From positions 558,001 to 622,000 of the forward strand of contig NZ_JAKCPW010000002.1 of NCBI RefSeq assembly GCF_021440085.1: a stretch of DNA of 64,000 nt, written 5' to 3'. Position numbers and translations under genes: made by a program. Within the stretch, counting starts at the first letter, position 1, and each line of letters begins with the position of its first letter. Origin of the DNA: Dyadobacter sp. CY261. GTDB lineage: Bacteria; Bacteroidota; Bacteroidia; Cytophagales; Spirosomataceae. The notes under the pieces are model-generated. The model was given only the letters and a program-made list of their open reading frames with translations. It was not told the origin of the DNA and did no database searches. Below, in pieces: positions 1 through 7,765 of this stretch.

Positions 1-265
1 CAAATGCCGATACCGTGCTGTTGCCCTCATTCGCTGCGTAGAGATATTTTTTGTTGGGATGAAATTCGAGGAAAGACGGGCTCGTTTTGCTCGTCAATAC
101 CTGCAATTCTTTGAAAGAATAGTCGCTGCGGTCGAATTCATAGACGTAAATGCCCTCGCCCTTCTGCGTATAGGTGCCCAGGTACAGTATTTCCTTTTTG
201 GGTTTTTGTGCAAAAGCGGTCATAGCCGACAATAAAAGGATGAATGAAAGAATGGTCCGTTTCAT
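1..265 (-). CDS. Lactonase-family beta-propeller protein, N-terminal part only
   Basis: The first 88 codons of a gene that runs off the left edge. Translation starts with MKRTILSFILLLSAM, a signal peptide ending near TAFAQ, followed by KEILYLGTYTQKGEGIYVYE and then FHPNKKYLYAANE. The LGTYT and FHPN(K)KYLYAANE signatures are typical of the 7-bladed YbhE/6-phosphogluconolactonase-type lactonase family, which in Bacteroidota is often periplasmic. It lies 37 bases downstream of the CBM9-like gene on the same strand, so the two are probably co-transcribed. The substrate cannot be told from this fragment; assignment rests on the N-terminal motifs only. Confidence 0.8.
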   Translation of the reverse strand, partial: MKRTILSFILLLSAMTAFAQKPKKEILYLGTYTQKGEGIYVYEFDRSDYSFKELQVLTSKTSPSFLEFHPNKKYLYAANEGNSTVSAF

Positions 266-302
266 GATGCTGGAAAAGATTGAGATAAATTGTAATACGT
301 TG

Positions 303-1040
303 TTATTCAAACACTAACGTGCCGAATTTATTGAATTCGTGGAAGCTTCCGCCGGTTTTTTGCCACGAGTAGTAGGTCGGCTCGGAGTCGTAATCGATGC
401 GGTAGAAGTTGCCACGCCACTTTTCGCCCGGCTTGGGTGCCGCATTGGCAATGGGGTTCATCAATGCGAATGGAATGAAGAATTCAGCCTTCCATCCTTC
501 GACAGACGCCATGCTTTTCTTTTGTCCGCCTTGTGCGCTGGTTTCGTGCTGTACACGGTTGCGCTCCGTATAATTCCATGGCTTCCAGCCTTGTGCACGG
601 CCTTTGATATTCGGGACGAGAATGGCCAGCTCGTAGTTCAGCGGCGAAACTTCGTATTCGAGGTAAATGGGCAGAGCAGTGTCGGGCCAGAGAAATACTT
701 CTACCACATCTTCCTTGAACAATGCGCCAAAATCTTCGAGGATCGTCGATGTCAATTTTTGGTCGGTGCATTCGAAAAGGAAATACATGCCCTTGTCGGA
801 GTAAAGAATTTTGACGCGGGTCGGGAACTGCTTGCCAGGCGTGGGTTGGTTCGGGCCTTTCTGTACAGTGATGTTGAACCATTGTGCGGCCGACCAGTTG
901 GATGCGGTGCCTTCGCCATTTACCTTAAAGTCGGTCGTTTTTTTGACGGTCAGGGAGGAGTCGGGAATCGGGTTGGCAGCGCGGCCCCGATTCATGAAAC
1001 CGCATACAAGCAGTCCCACGAGCAAAACTTTTTTTAACAT
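303..1040 (-). CDS. Secreted carbohydrate-binding family 9-like protein
   Basis: 245 residues from the ATG at 1040; a TTG two codons upstream is the alternative start. A signal peptide covers about residues 1-22 (hydrophobic KKVLLVGLLVCGFM, cleavage near GRA-ANP). The rest looks like one CBM9/DOMON-like beta-sandwich: an opening segment with NWSAAQWF, a middle part with YFLFECTDQKL and EDVVEVFLWP, and the closing WRGNFYRIDYD plus FNKFGTLVFE, as in single-domain CBM9-like proteins of Bacteroidota. These are thought to bind sugars or related ligands in the envelope, but function is unproven. It precedes the truncated lactonase on the same strand, suggesting a shared role in handling a carbohydrate. 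Confidence 0.75.
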   Translation of the reverse strand: MLKKVLLVGLLVCGFMNRGRAANPIPDSSLTVKKTTDFKVNGEGTASNWSAAQWFNITVQKGPNQPTPGKQFPTRVKILYSDKGMYFLFECTDQKLTSTILEDFGALFKEDVVEVFLWPDTALPIYLEYEVSPLNYELAILVPNIKGRAQGWKPWNYTERNRVQHETSAQGGQKKSMASVEGWKAEFFIPFALMNPIANAAPKPGEKWRGNFYRIDYDSEPTYYSWQKTGGSFHEFNKFGTLVFE

Positions 1041-1184
1041 TATCAAAAAGGGTTAGGATTGGAAAACTGGTTCAGGTGTTGCCGAGTGTGTTCATTTGCA
1101 ATCAGATGTGCGGGCAGCCGCGGGGCTTTACGGGCATTCAGGCGCATTGGGTGCCGATTCTTTTCTCTCTGGCAATTTCAAGAG

Positions 1185-1215
1185 GTTTTTACATTTTACC
1201 AAATCATTATTTTTG
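1185..1215 (+). promoter_or_regulatory. Candidate Bacteroidota promoter (TTT ... TATTTTTG)
   Basis: TATTTTTG at 1208-1215 fits the TAnnTTTG -7 element of Bacteroidota perfectly, with a GTTTTT tract at 1185-1190, about 18 bases upstream, standing for the -33 box. It would start transcription about 105 bases before the acidic 95-residue gene at 1327. Sequence match only. Confidence 0.4.
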
Positions 1216-1326
1216 TAGTGTCAATTATTGATGAAATCTTTCGGCAGGAAAGAAGATACGGTAGCGAAATATTTTAATAATTTAGGTCGTACGTTTGCAA
1301 TTGAAACCATTTAACAAAATAATGTC

Positions 1327-1614
1327 ATGATACGCGAAAGTGGAGAACTGGCCTTTACTGACATCAGTGAGGCGATTTTAGAACCAGCTGTTTTCCCTGA
1401 CTACCTAGGGAGCACGAAGAACACCCGTCCGGTAGCGCAAGATCCGTCCGGAGATGATGACGACGAAGAGGAAGTAGATGACGACCTCGTTGAAGACGAA
1501 AAAGTACTCGATGAGTTCGATGCAGATATAGACGATCGCGAAATAGTAATCGAAGATGGAGATGAGTTGCTTAGGAGGCTCGAAACTTTCGACGATGACG
1601 ACGACGATTTTTGA
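1327..1614 (+). CDS. Highly acidic small protein of unknown function
   Basis: 95 residues with no signal peptide or membrane segment. From about residue 42 to the end the protein is dominated by Asp and Glu, including an acidic run after SG, then EEEVDDD, and a closing FDDDDDDF; roughly two residues in five are acidic, giving a very low pI. No family recognised. A TAnnTTTG promoter candidate lies 112 bases upstream and a terminator-like hairpin about 20 bases downstream, so it looks like a real monocistronic gene rather than a low-complexity artefact. The acidic tail could bind cations or basic proteins, but nothing in the sequence decides this. Confidence 0.6.
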   Translation: MIRESGELAFTDISEAILEPAVFPDYLGSTKNTRPVAQDPSGDDDDEEEVDDDLVEDEKVLDEFDADIDDREIVIEDGDELLRRLETFDDDDDDF

Positions 1615-1633
1615 TAATTCTTTAAGGATTAAG

Positions 1634-1666
1634 AGCCGCCTCTGGAACATTTCCGGGGGCTTTTTT
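1634..1666 (+). terminator. Rho-independent terminator after the acidic protein gene
   Basis: AGCCGCC (1634-1640) pairs with GGGGGCT (1655-1661) with one mismatch, and is followed by a run of six T. It lies about 20 bases after the stop codon of the 1327 gene. Confidence 0.55.
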
Positions 1667-1745
1667 ATGTCAACGCTATGAGTAATGACGGGAGGCTTGT
1701 GACTTATTCACCTAAATTGTTCAATTCCTCACCTTTCCTAAACCC

Positions 1746-3281
1746 ATGCGTTCCACCGAATCCAATGTTACACAAAGCATTACGCAGGTAATCGCGGCTT
1801 CTTCCTTAGGTACATTAATCGAATGGTATGATTTCTACATTTTTGGGAGCTTGGCTGTCATTATCGGTCAGCAGCTCTTCCCGAGTGACGCTGGCGCCTC
1901 GGCATTAATCAACACGCTGGCGATTTTCGCCGCAGGATTCATCGTGCGGCCGTTTGGGGCGCTTGTGTTTGGTCGCCTGGGTGACTTGATCGGTCGGAAA
2001 TACACATTTTTGCTCACATTAGTGCTGATGGGAGGTTCCACATTCCTGATCGGCCTCATACCTTCTTATTCGAGCATTGGATATGCAGCGCCTATTCTGG
2101 TACTGATCCTGCGACTGGTGCAAGGGCTAGCACTCGGAGGCGAGTACGGAGGGGCGGCCACGTATGTAGCTGAGCATGCGCCTGTGGGCAAGCGTGGCTT
2201 TTTCACAAGCTGGATCCAGACAACCGCTACCTTGGGCCTATTTCTTTCATTAGGTGTGATTGTATTAACCAAAAACCTGCTCGGTGCAAAAAGCTTCGCC
2301 GACTGGGGCTGGCGTATCCCGTTCCTGGTTTCGATCCTGCTGGTCGTAGTGTCGATTTACATCCGGATGAAAATGCACGAGTCGCCGGTTTTTTCCAAAC
2401 TGAAAGCTGAAGGGAAAGTCTCCACTAACCCCTTAAAAGAAAGTTTTCAAAAGAGGGCGAATTTTAAAATGGTCCTTCTGGCATTATTTGGAGCGACAAT
2501 GGGCCAGGGCGTGGTGTGGTATACCGGGCAGTTCTACGCGCAGTCTTTTCTGGAAAACACCTGTAAGCTCGACTTCAACGAATCGAGATATATATTACTC
2601 TGGGCGATTGTCTTCGCGACACCGTTCTTTGTGATCTTCGGTTCGTGGAGTGATAAAGTGGGCCGAAAATGGATCATGCTGGCGGGCATGCTGCTGGGTG
2701 TGATTTGCTACCGGCCGATTTACCAGTATTTTCTCGATGCCACGAATGTAAAGGAAATGCAGAAAACAATGCTGCTCAGCGAGTCGGAGCCGGTTATTGA
2801 GCGCGGCCTCGTCGCAGGTAAAGCGGACTCGCTTATCACAATCACCGTTTCCAAAGTGCTTACCAACGGCATGACATTCAAAGAATCGAGGGTCGAAATC
2901 ATTCCGGAAGACGTTCTGGCCGAAGTGCCTGCAGTCGAAACGGTGATTAAAGACGTGACACTTTCGAATGGATCGTATATCATGATCATCGCACTCGTAT
3001 TTTTCCAGGTGCTGCTTGTCACCATGGTCTATGGCCCTATCGCGGCATTTCTCGTTGAGCTCTTTCCCACACAGATCCGCTACACCTCAATGTCGTTGCC
3101 TTATCACATTGGAAATGGGGTTTTCGGCGGGTTGGTGCCTTTCATCGCAACGCTGATCGCTTCATTCCAGGGGTCGACGCCACTTTCGGGGCTTTGGTAC
3201 CCGATCGGCATTGCTGCCCTGTCATTCGTAATCGGAGCCGTGTATATCGATAACCGGCGCGACGAGCATGTGATGGATTGA
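1746..3281 (+). CDS. MFS transporter of the metabolite:H+ symporter (MHS) family
   Basis: 511 residues, cytoplasmic membrane. The N-terminal EWYDFYIFGSLA and the loop GRLGDLIGRKYTF are hallmarks of the ProP/KgtP/ShiA-type MHS group of proton symporters; the long TM4-TM5 region carries RLVQGLALGGEYGGAATYVAEHAP, again MHS-specific, and the second repeat has the GSWSDKVGRKW motif. About 12 hydrophobic segments are visible. Residues from roughly 325 to 420 form a polar insert between two C-terminal membrane segments (around KEMQKTMLLSESEP to VIKDVTLSN), which makes it longer than the usual 430-450 residues. Substrate unknown; family members carry organic acids or compatible solutes. The next gene is a small membrane protein 43 bases downstream, probably in the same transcript. 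Confidence 0.85.
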   Translation: MRSTESNVTQSITQVIAASSLGTLIEWYDFYIFGSLAVIIGQQLFPSDAGASALINTLAIFAAGFIVRPFGALVFGRLGDLIGRKYTFLLTLVLMGGSTFLIGLIPSYSSIGYAAPILVLILRLVQGLALGGEYGGAATYVAEHAPVGKRGFFTSWIQTTATLGLFLSLGVIVLTKNLLGAKSFADWGWRIPFLVSILLVVVSIYIRMKMHESPVFSKLKAEGKVSTNPLKESFQKRANFKMVLLALFGATMGQGVVWYTGQFYAQSFLENTCKLDFNESRYILLWAIVFATPFFVIFGSWSDKVGRKWIMLAGMLLGVICYRPIYQYFLDATNVKEMQKTMLLSESEPVIERGLVAGKADSLITITVSKVLTNGMTFKESRVEIIPEDVLAEVPAVETVIKDVTLSNGSYIMIIALVFFQVLLVTMVYGPIAAFLVELFPTQIRYTSMSLPYHIGNGVFGGLVPFIATLIASFQGSTPLSGLWYPIGIAALSFVIGAVYIDNRRDEHVMD

Positions 3282-3324
3282 GTATTTGAAAACAGCATTT
3301 GACATTTTAATAACCAATATAAAA

Positions 3325-3576
3325 ATGAGTGGTTTAAAGAAAATATTAGGTCTTCTCTGGATCGTACTGGGTCCGGTTATCATTGTGTTCCTCTTCTTCC
3401 AGGCAGCCGACAAAATCGCCGCCGCATCCGAAGGCATCGCCCGCACGAACACAACCCTGCAATGGGCGATCATTATCCTGATTTTCATTCCAATCTGCAC
3501 CGGGCTCGTGATTTTCGGCTACTACGCCTGGAAGGGCGAGTATGATCATTTGCCGGAGAGTTCGCGGGAATTGTGA
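3325..3576 (+). CDS. Small two-helix membrane protein linked to the MHS transporter
   Basis: 83 residues from the ATG at 3325 (MSGLKKILGL); the reading frame extends 13 codons upstream to a TTG but the ATG gives a normal N-terminus. Two hydrophobic segments are seen, about residues 7-24 (GLLWIVLGPVIIVFLFF) and 44-65 (WAIIILIFIPICTGLVIFGYY), ending in GEYDHLPESSREL. This resembles the small DUF6814-type proteins that I recall lying next to sugar/MHS transporters in Bacteroidota; that name is from memory and not verified. The short distance to the transporter suggests a subunit or stability factor. The stop codon is the first unit of an octamer repeat array. Confidence 0.65.
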   Translation: MSGLKKILGLLWIVLGPVIIVFLFFQAADKIAAASEGIARTNTTLQWAIIILIFIPICTGLVIFGYYAWKGEYDHLPESSREL

Positions 3577-3726
3577 ATGAGTGAATGAGTGAATGAGTGA
3601 ATTTTCAATGAATGACTGACTGAATCACCGAATAGTTTGTTTGTTATTGTTAATATTGAGCTTGAATGGACAGTTTATCTATAAAAACATTCACTCATTC
3701 GCTCATTCGAAATTCACTCATTCATC
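3574..3726. repeat. Octamer repeat array with inverted counterpart between two genes
   Basis: From the stop codon of the preceding gene, TGAATGAG is repeated about 3.6 times (3574-3602). At 3689-3726, just before the thiolase start codon, the complementary pattern appears (CATTCACTCATTCGCTCATT, then CGAAATTCACTCATTC). The two halves could pair across roughly 90 bases. A closely similar element lies at 42807-42940, so this is a dispersed family rather than chance. Confidence 0.8.
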
Positions 3727-4908
3727 ATGCAAACCGACATCTTCATTCTCTCCGCCTCCCGTACCCCCATCGGTAGTTTTGGCGGTAGCCTTTCTTCTGT
3801 TTCAGCTCCTAAATTGGGCGCTGCAGCTATTCAGGGGGCGATTTCAAAATCGGGCGTCGATCCGGCATTAGTGGATGAGGTGCTGATGGGCAATGTGGTT
3901 TCGGCCAATGTGGGCCAGGCTCCGGCACGGCAGGCTGCCATTTATGCGGGGTTACCGGCTTCGGTGATTGCTACCACCGTGAACAAGGTTTGTGCTTCCG
4001 GAATGAAGGCAACGGCCCTGGGCGCGCAGGCCATCCAGTTGGGGGATGCTGGAATCGTGGTGGCTGGCGGGATGGAAAATATGTCACAAATCCCTTATTA
4101 TTTGCCCAAAGCACGCAATGGCTATGGTTACGGTCACGGCGAAATTATTGATGGTTTGTTGAAAGATGGCCTCACGGACGTTTACGATCAGATAGGAATG
4201 GGCGTTTGCGGCGACCGCACAGCTTCGAAATACAACATTTCGCGGGAAGCGCAGGACGAATATGCGATCCGCTCCTACCAGCGATCGGCCGACGCAACTG
4301 CTAATGGTTATTTCGTAAATGAGCTTGTGCCAGTGGAGGTTACATCCGGCAAAGGCGATGTTTCGTTGGTAACCGAGGACGAGGAGTATAAGCGGGTCAA
4401 ATTTGAAAAAATACCATTTTTAAAACCTGTCTTCTCAAAAGACGGTACCGTTACCGCGGCTAATGCGTCGACGATCAACGACGGTGGGGCGGCATTAGTG
4501 TTGGCGGGAAGTGACGCCGTTAATGCAAATAACCTGAAACCCATTGCACGCATTGTGGCCTATGCAGACGCCGAGCAAGAACCTGCCTGGTTTACGACCA
4601 CGCCAGTTCTTGCGACGGAAAAGGTTTTGAAAAAGGCAGGTTTGAAAATCGCCGATATCGATTATTTCGAAGTCAATGAGGCATTTGCCGTTGTGGCATT
4701 GGCCTACATTCAGGCCTTTAGCCTTGATGTCGACAAAGTAAATGTCTTTGGTGGCGCGGTGTCGCTCGGACATCCGCTCGGTGCTTCCGGTGCGCGCATT
4801 ATCACCACCTTGCTTTCGGTTTTAGAGAAAAATAACGGCAAATACGGCCTTGCAGCGATCTGTAACGGCGGAGGTGGTGCTTCCGCAATGATTGTGGAAC
4901 GGTTGTGA
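3727..4908 (+). CDS. Acetyl-CoA C-acetyltransferase (biosynthetic-type thiolase)
   Basis: 393 residues, the normal thiolase length, cytoplasmic. It condenses two acetyl-CoA to acetoacetyl-CoA or carries out the reverse thiolysis. The acyl-accepting cysteine is C89 in VNKVCASGMKA; the other catalytic residues are H349 in GHPLGASG and C379 in ICNGGGGASAM. N-terminal SASRTPIGSFGGSL is the usual thiolase opening. The start ATG follows directly on the inverted octamer repeat, so its promoter must lie inside or before that element. The gene stands alone: the next gene is convergent and ends 3 bases away. The paralogue class (AtoB/PhaA versus degradative) cannot be decided here. Confidence 0.95.
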   Translation: MQTDIFILSASRTPIGSFGGSLSSVSAPKLGAAAIQGAISKSGVDPALVDEVLMGNVVSANVGQAPARQAAIYAGLPASVIATTVNKVCASGMKATALGAQAIQLGDAGIVVAGGMENMSQIPYYLPKARNGYGYGHGEIIDGLLKDGLTDVYDQIGMGVCGDRTASKYNISREAQDEYAIRSYQRSADATANGYFVNELVPVEVTSGKGDVSLVTEDEEYKRVKFEKIPFLKPVFSKDGTVTAANASTINDGGAALVLAGSDAVNANNLKPIARIVAYADAEQEPAWFTTTPVLATEKVLKKAGLKIADIDYFEVNEAFAVVALAYIQAFSLDVDKVNVFGGAVSLGHPLGASGARIITTLLSVLEKNNGKYGLAAICNGGGGASAMIVERL

Positions 4909-4911
4909 GGG

Positions 4912-5415
4912 TCAGCGGATCAGTATTTTTAGCCGATTGTAGAAGCCAGTGCTTTTGAAAGTGAAGGTTTTGTGCAAAATGTAGTTACTGACAAAGCTGA
5001 AACACATCCCGATCACATAACAAACCATTTCGGTCACATTTACCTCCTTTTTGGCGAAGGGGAATTTTACTTTGTAAACCTCCATTCCCAGGTAATCGAC
5101 CAGTAATTTGGACGAGCCGATAGTGAATGCCCAGGTTATAAACAGGGAAACCATTGATACCATCAGGAATTTCACCATTTCGCGGCGTGTCTGGTTGCTT
5201 TTGCGGGCATCGAACGCGAAAAGTTTGGTCAACGTAAAGCCCCAGAAAAATCCGATAATGTAGGAAGGGACAATTGAATCGCTCCACGAAATGTTGAACC
5301 AATCCTGGATAAGACTGCTGGAAACTAACTGGATCAAAGCACCGGTACCCGCGACAAGAAAATAGGCAATGATATCTTTGGGATTGAAGATCTTGTTCTG
5401 CTTGATTTGGGTCAC
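4912..5415 (-). CDS. GtrA-family membrane protein
   Basis: 167 residues, starting with GTG at 5415; no in-frame ATG is available upstream. Four hydrophobic segments are visible (about residues 15-35, 45-62, 82-103 and 130-150), and the C-terminal SNYILHKTFTFKSTG matches the N(Y/F)xLxKxFTF signature of GtrA. GtrA-like proteins are thought to help move lipid-linked sugars across the membrane in cell-surface polysaccharide decoration. No glycosyltransferase neighbour supports a specific role. It is convergent with the thiolase. Confidence 0.8.
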   Translation of the reverse strand: MTQIKQNKIFNPKDIIAYFLVAGTGALIQLVSSSLIQDWFNISWSDSIVPSYIIGFFWGFTLTKLFAFDARKSNQTRREMVKFLMVSMVSLFITWAFTIGSSKLLVDYLGMEVYKVKFPFAKKEVNVTEMVCYVIGMCFSFVSNYILHKTFTFKSTGFYNRLKILIR

Positions 5416-5627
5416 TGGTGTGTTAGTTTGATTGGAACGGCGAACCTGATTAAGGCCCCAATATTAGAAAGAAAATGGTCTGGAAGCAAAGCAGGGCCTT
5501 CTATTTTGAGTAAATGGGCAAAGCAGACTGGCGGCTGGAATGGTATCGTTTTTGCAGGTGAGGGGTTAATACCGCGCTTTGTAACGCTTCGTAAGAAACG
5601 CCTCTTTTAATCCTAATCGGTATCATT

Positions 5628-6146
5628 ATGAAGAAGTTGTGTGTATTGCTCCCCCTGTTTTTTTCGGTGTTCGCATGCTTTGGCCAAGCGCAGAAATGGG
5701 CTATCGGGTTTGAAGCAGGTGAGCCAATTGCGGTCAGTTTGAGGAAATATGGTGACAGGAATGCACTCGACGTCAGTTTTGGTACTTACCTGGGAATGTT
5801 CAAAGGAAAAGACAATTACAAGGTGAGCAATGACGACCTGGGTGGGCTGGGGGTGATGTTCAACGTGACCTATTTATGGTATGCACCGATGTTCAATGAG
5901 CGGATGATCGCCTACATTGGCCCGGGTGTGCAGGTGAATTCGCGGCGCTATTATCCCGATCGCAATGTGAGGTCAGTTTATACCACCAATATATCCACTG
6001 GTCCATCCGCTACGGCCGGGCTGGAATTCTTCTTTTCACAACGTCCCGCCTCATTTTTCGTTGAAGGCGGCGGTTATCTTGAATTTATACCTAAATTCTT
6101 TTACTTTAATCCTAATCTCAGCATTGGCCTGAGGCACAACTTCTAA
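5628..6146 (+). CDS. Outer-membrane beta-barrel-like secreted protein, unknown role
   Basis: 172 residues. Signal peptide about 1-20 (KKLCVLLPLFFSVFACFGQAQ). The rest alternates polar and hydrophobic residues with many aromatic and Gly residues (GFEAGEPIAVSLRKYG, YIGPGVQV, FFVEGGGYLEFIP) and ends in a phenylalanine strand LSIGLRHNF, the usual end signature of an outer-membrane barrel. No named family recognised. It is 11 bases ahead of a lipoprotein gene, probably one operon, so the two may form an envelope pair. Confidence 0.6.
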   Translation: MKKLCVLLPLFFSVFACFGQAQKWAIGFEAGEPIAVSLRKYGDRNALDVSFGTYLGMFKGKDNYKVSNDDLGGLGVMFNVTYLWYAPMFNERMIAYIGPGVQVNSRRYYPDRNVRSVYTTNISTGPSATAGLEFFFSQRPASFFVEGGGYLEFIPKFFYFNPNLSIGLRHNF

Positions 6147-6157
6147 CGGGATTTACT

Positions 6158-6694
6158 GTGAAAAAACTTTACATATGGGCAGCGATTGCAGCAATAGCCG
6201 CCCTCAACCTCTCTTGCTCCGCAACTTTGCAGCGGCGCTACGATCAGCGACATGGTACTTCCTCGTCCGATCGTTCATCACGTGCTGCAGATGACGACAG
6301 AAACGATCAAACGGCTGACCCCAATTACAGAAAGGATTACGACCGCGTGGTGGACGGAGGTAATTCGAGCGGAAGAGTGAGCACGTCCGGAAGTGGTAAT
6401 GCGGGTTATAATCAGCAGTCGCTCAACCAATACGCAGAAATGGACAAGCTCGCGGAAGTCGTTCTGTATGAGTTGGATAATCTTGAAAATCGCTACAACG
6501 ATCTGCTTAATGAATATAAAAATGCCAAATCCTCATCACGGCAGGCAATGGCAATGGAATTGGATAAAATTAGCGACGACAGGCTTGTTCTTTACAAAGC
6601 TTACACCAATATTTATCGCAACGGAAAATCTGACTGGCCAAATGTGAGACGGGAGGTTGATAGTGTGCTTCGGGAGATCAGAAAGAAGAATTAG
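6158..6694 (+). CDS. Lipoprotein of unknown function
   Basis: 178 residues, starting with GTG at 6158, 11 bases after the barrel-like gene. The N-terminus is a lipoprotein signal with lipobox LNLSC (cysteine at residue 20). A Ser/Gly/Asp-rich low-complexity linker covers about residues 30-92, followed by a charged, probably helical C-terminal part (LAEVVLYELDNLENRYNDLL onward). No family recognised. Its stop codon abuts the stop codon of the convergent lactonase gene with no bases between. Confidence 0.65.
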   Translation: MKKLYIWAAIAAIAALNLSCSATLQRRYDQRHGTSSSDRSSRAADDDRNDQTADPNYRKDYDRVVDGGNSSGRVSTSGSGNAGYNQQSLNQYAEMDKLAEVVLYELDNLENRYNDLLNEYKNAKSSSRQAMAMELDKISDDRLVLYKAYTNIYRNGKSDWPNVRREVDSVLREIRKKN

Positions 6695-7705
6695 TTACCA
6701 GCCTGCCCCCTTTGTATTGGTTTTGATGCGGCAAACGTAGCCATCGACCGTCATATATAATGTTGAACCGTCGTTACCCCACGCGCAGTTGGAAGTAAGT
6801 TCGCCCATTTCAATGCGGCCGAGCAACTTTCCCGCAGGGCTGATAATGAACATTCCGCCCGGGCCCGACGACCATAAATTGCCGTCCTTGTCAATTTTGA
6901 GCCCGTCGGGTAAGCCGGGAACACCGCGCTTACTCATTGCTGTGGCGTCGTAAATGACTTTGCCTTTGCCTGCGTTGCCACTTGCATCAAGTGGGTAGGA
7001 CATCCAGATCGCCTTTTCGGGATCGGATTGTGCTATGTATAATGTCTTACCATCAGGCGAGAAAGCGAGGCCGTTCGGTCGGCTCAGGTCGTTTATCTGC
7101 ATTGTCACTTTGCCGTCCTTGTGAATGCGATATACCCCGAATTGGGGGATTTCACGGGTCGGATCTTCGTGTTTTTTGGCCATACCATATGGTGGATCTG
7201 TAAAATAGTAGTCGCCATTGCCGTGCTGAACCACGTCGTTGGGGCTATTGAAACGTTTGCCTTCAAAATGGTCTGCCAGCGTAATTTTGCCACCCACATT
7301 CAATGGCATCGCCGAGATGCGCCGGTCGCCATGCTCGCAGGAAACAAGCCGTCCTTGGTTGTCGATGATTAGCCCATTGCTGCCCGGCTCATCACTGTAA
7401 ACACCCCGACCAGTGTAGCCGGAAGGTTCGAGGAATACAGACAACCCCTCTTTCTCATCCCATTTGTAAACCTTATTCTTCGGCACATCCGAAAAGAGTA
7501 AGTAATTACCATCTTTCATCCACACCGGCCCTTCCGACCATTCGAAACCCGAAGCGAGTACTTCTATTTTGGCATCTTTGGGCAAAAGTTTGTCGAATGA
7601 AGCGTCCTCATAAATGATCTTGCCCATGGTAGGGTAGGATTTTTGCGCCATAGCAGTACAGGTCACAAAGAAAATCAGACAAACGGAGATCATACCGGAT
7701 TTCAT
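6695..7705 (-). CDS. SMP-30/gluconolactonase-family secreted lactonase
   Basis: 336 residues with a signal peptide (MKSGMISVCLIFFVTCTAMA). A six-bladed SMP-30/LRE propeller follows: the metal ligands of this family are represented by the Glu in FEWSEGPVW, the Asn in NSPNDVV, and the Asn/Asp in RPNGLAFSPDG and LPDGLKID. Members hydrolyse sugar lactones such as gluconolactone, here in the periplasm. It sits upstream of no same-strand gene within 200 bases except the GH13 gene 60 bases upstream, so co-transcription with the GH13-maf pair is possible. Confidence 0.88.
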   Translation of the reverse strand: MKSGMISVCLIFFVTCTAMAQKSYPTMGKIIYEDASFDKLLPKDAKIEVLASGFEWSEGPVWMKDGNYLLFSDVPKNKVYKWDEKEGLSVFLEPSGYTGRGVYSDEPGSNGLIIDNQGRLVSCEHGDRRISAMPLNVGGKITLADHFEGKRFNSPNDVVQHGNGDYYFTDPPYGMAKKHEDPTREIPQFGVYRIHKDGKVTMQINDLSRPNGLAFSPDGKTLYIAQSDPEKAIWMSYPLDASGNAGKGKVIYDATAMSKRGVPGLPDGLKIDKDGNLWSSGPGGMFIISPAGKLLGRIEMGELTSNCAWGNDGSTLYMTVDGYVCRIKTNTKGAGW

Positions 7706-7765
7706 AGGGAAAGCATTTGCAGTACCGACTGGGATTTAGCAATAAAGTACCGGGGACGTGTTTCC

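Noticed and set aside
339-1037. 232-residue plus-strand frame opposite the CBM9-like gene
   Set aside because: Lies fully antisense to a gene with signal peptide and domain pattern; the translation has no family features.
3574-3726. Octamer arrays considered as phage attachment or CRISPR sites
   Set aside because: No integrase, no cas genes and no spacers nearby; repeats are contiguous and recur at unrelated loci.
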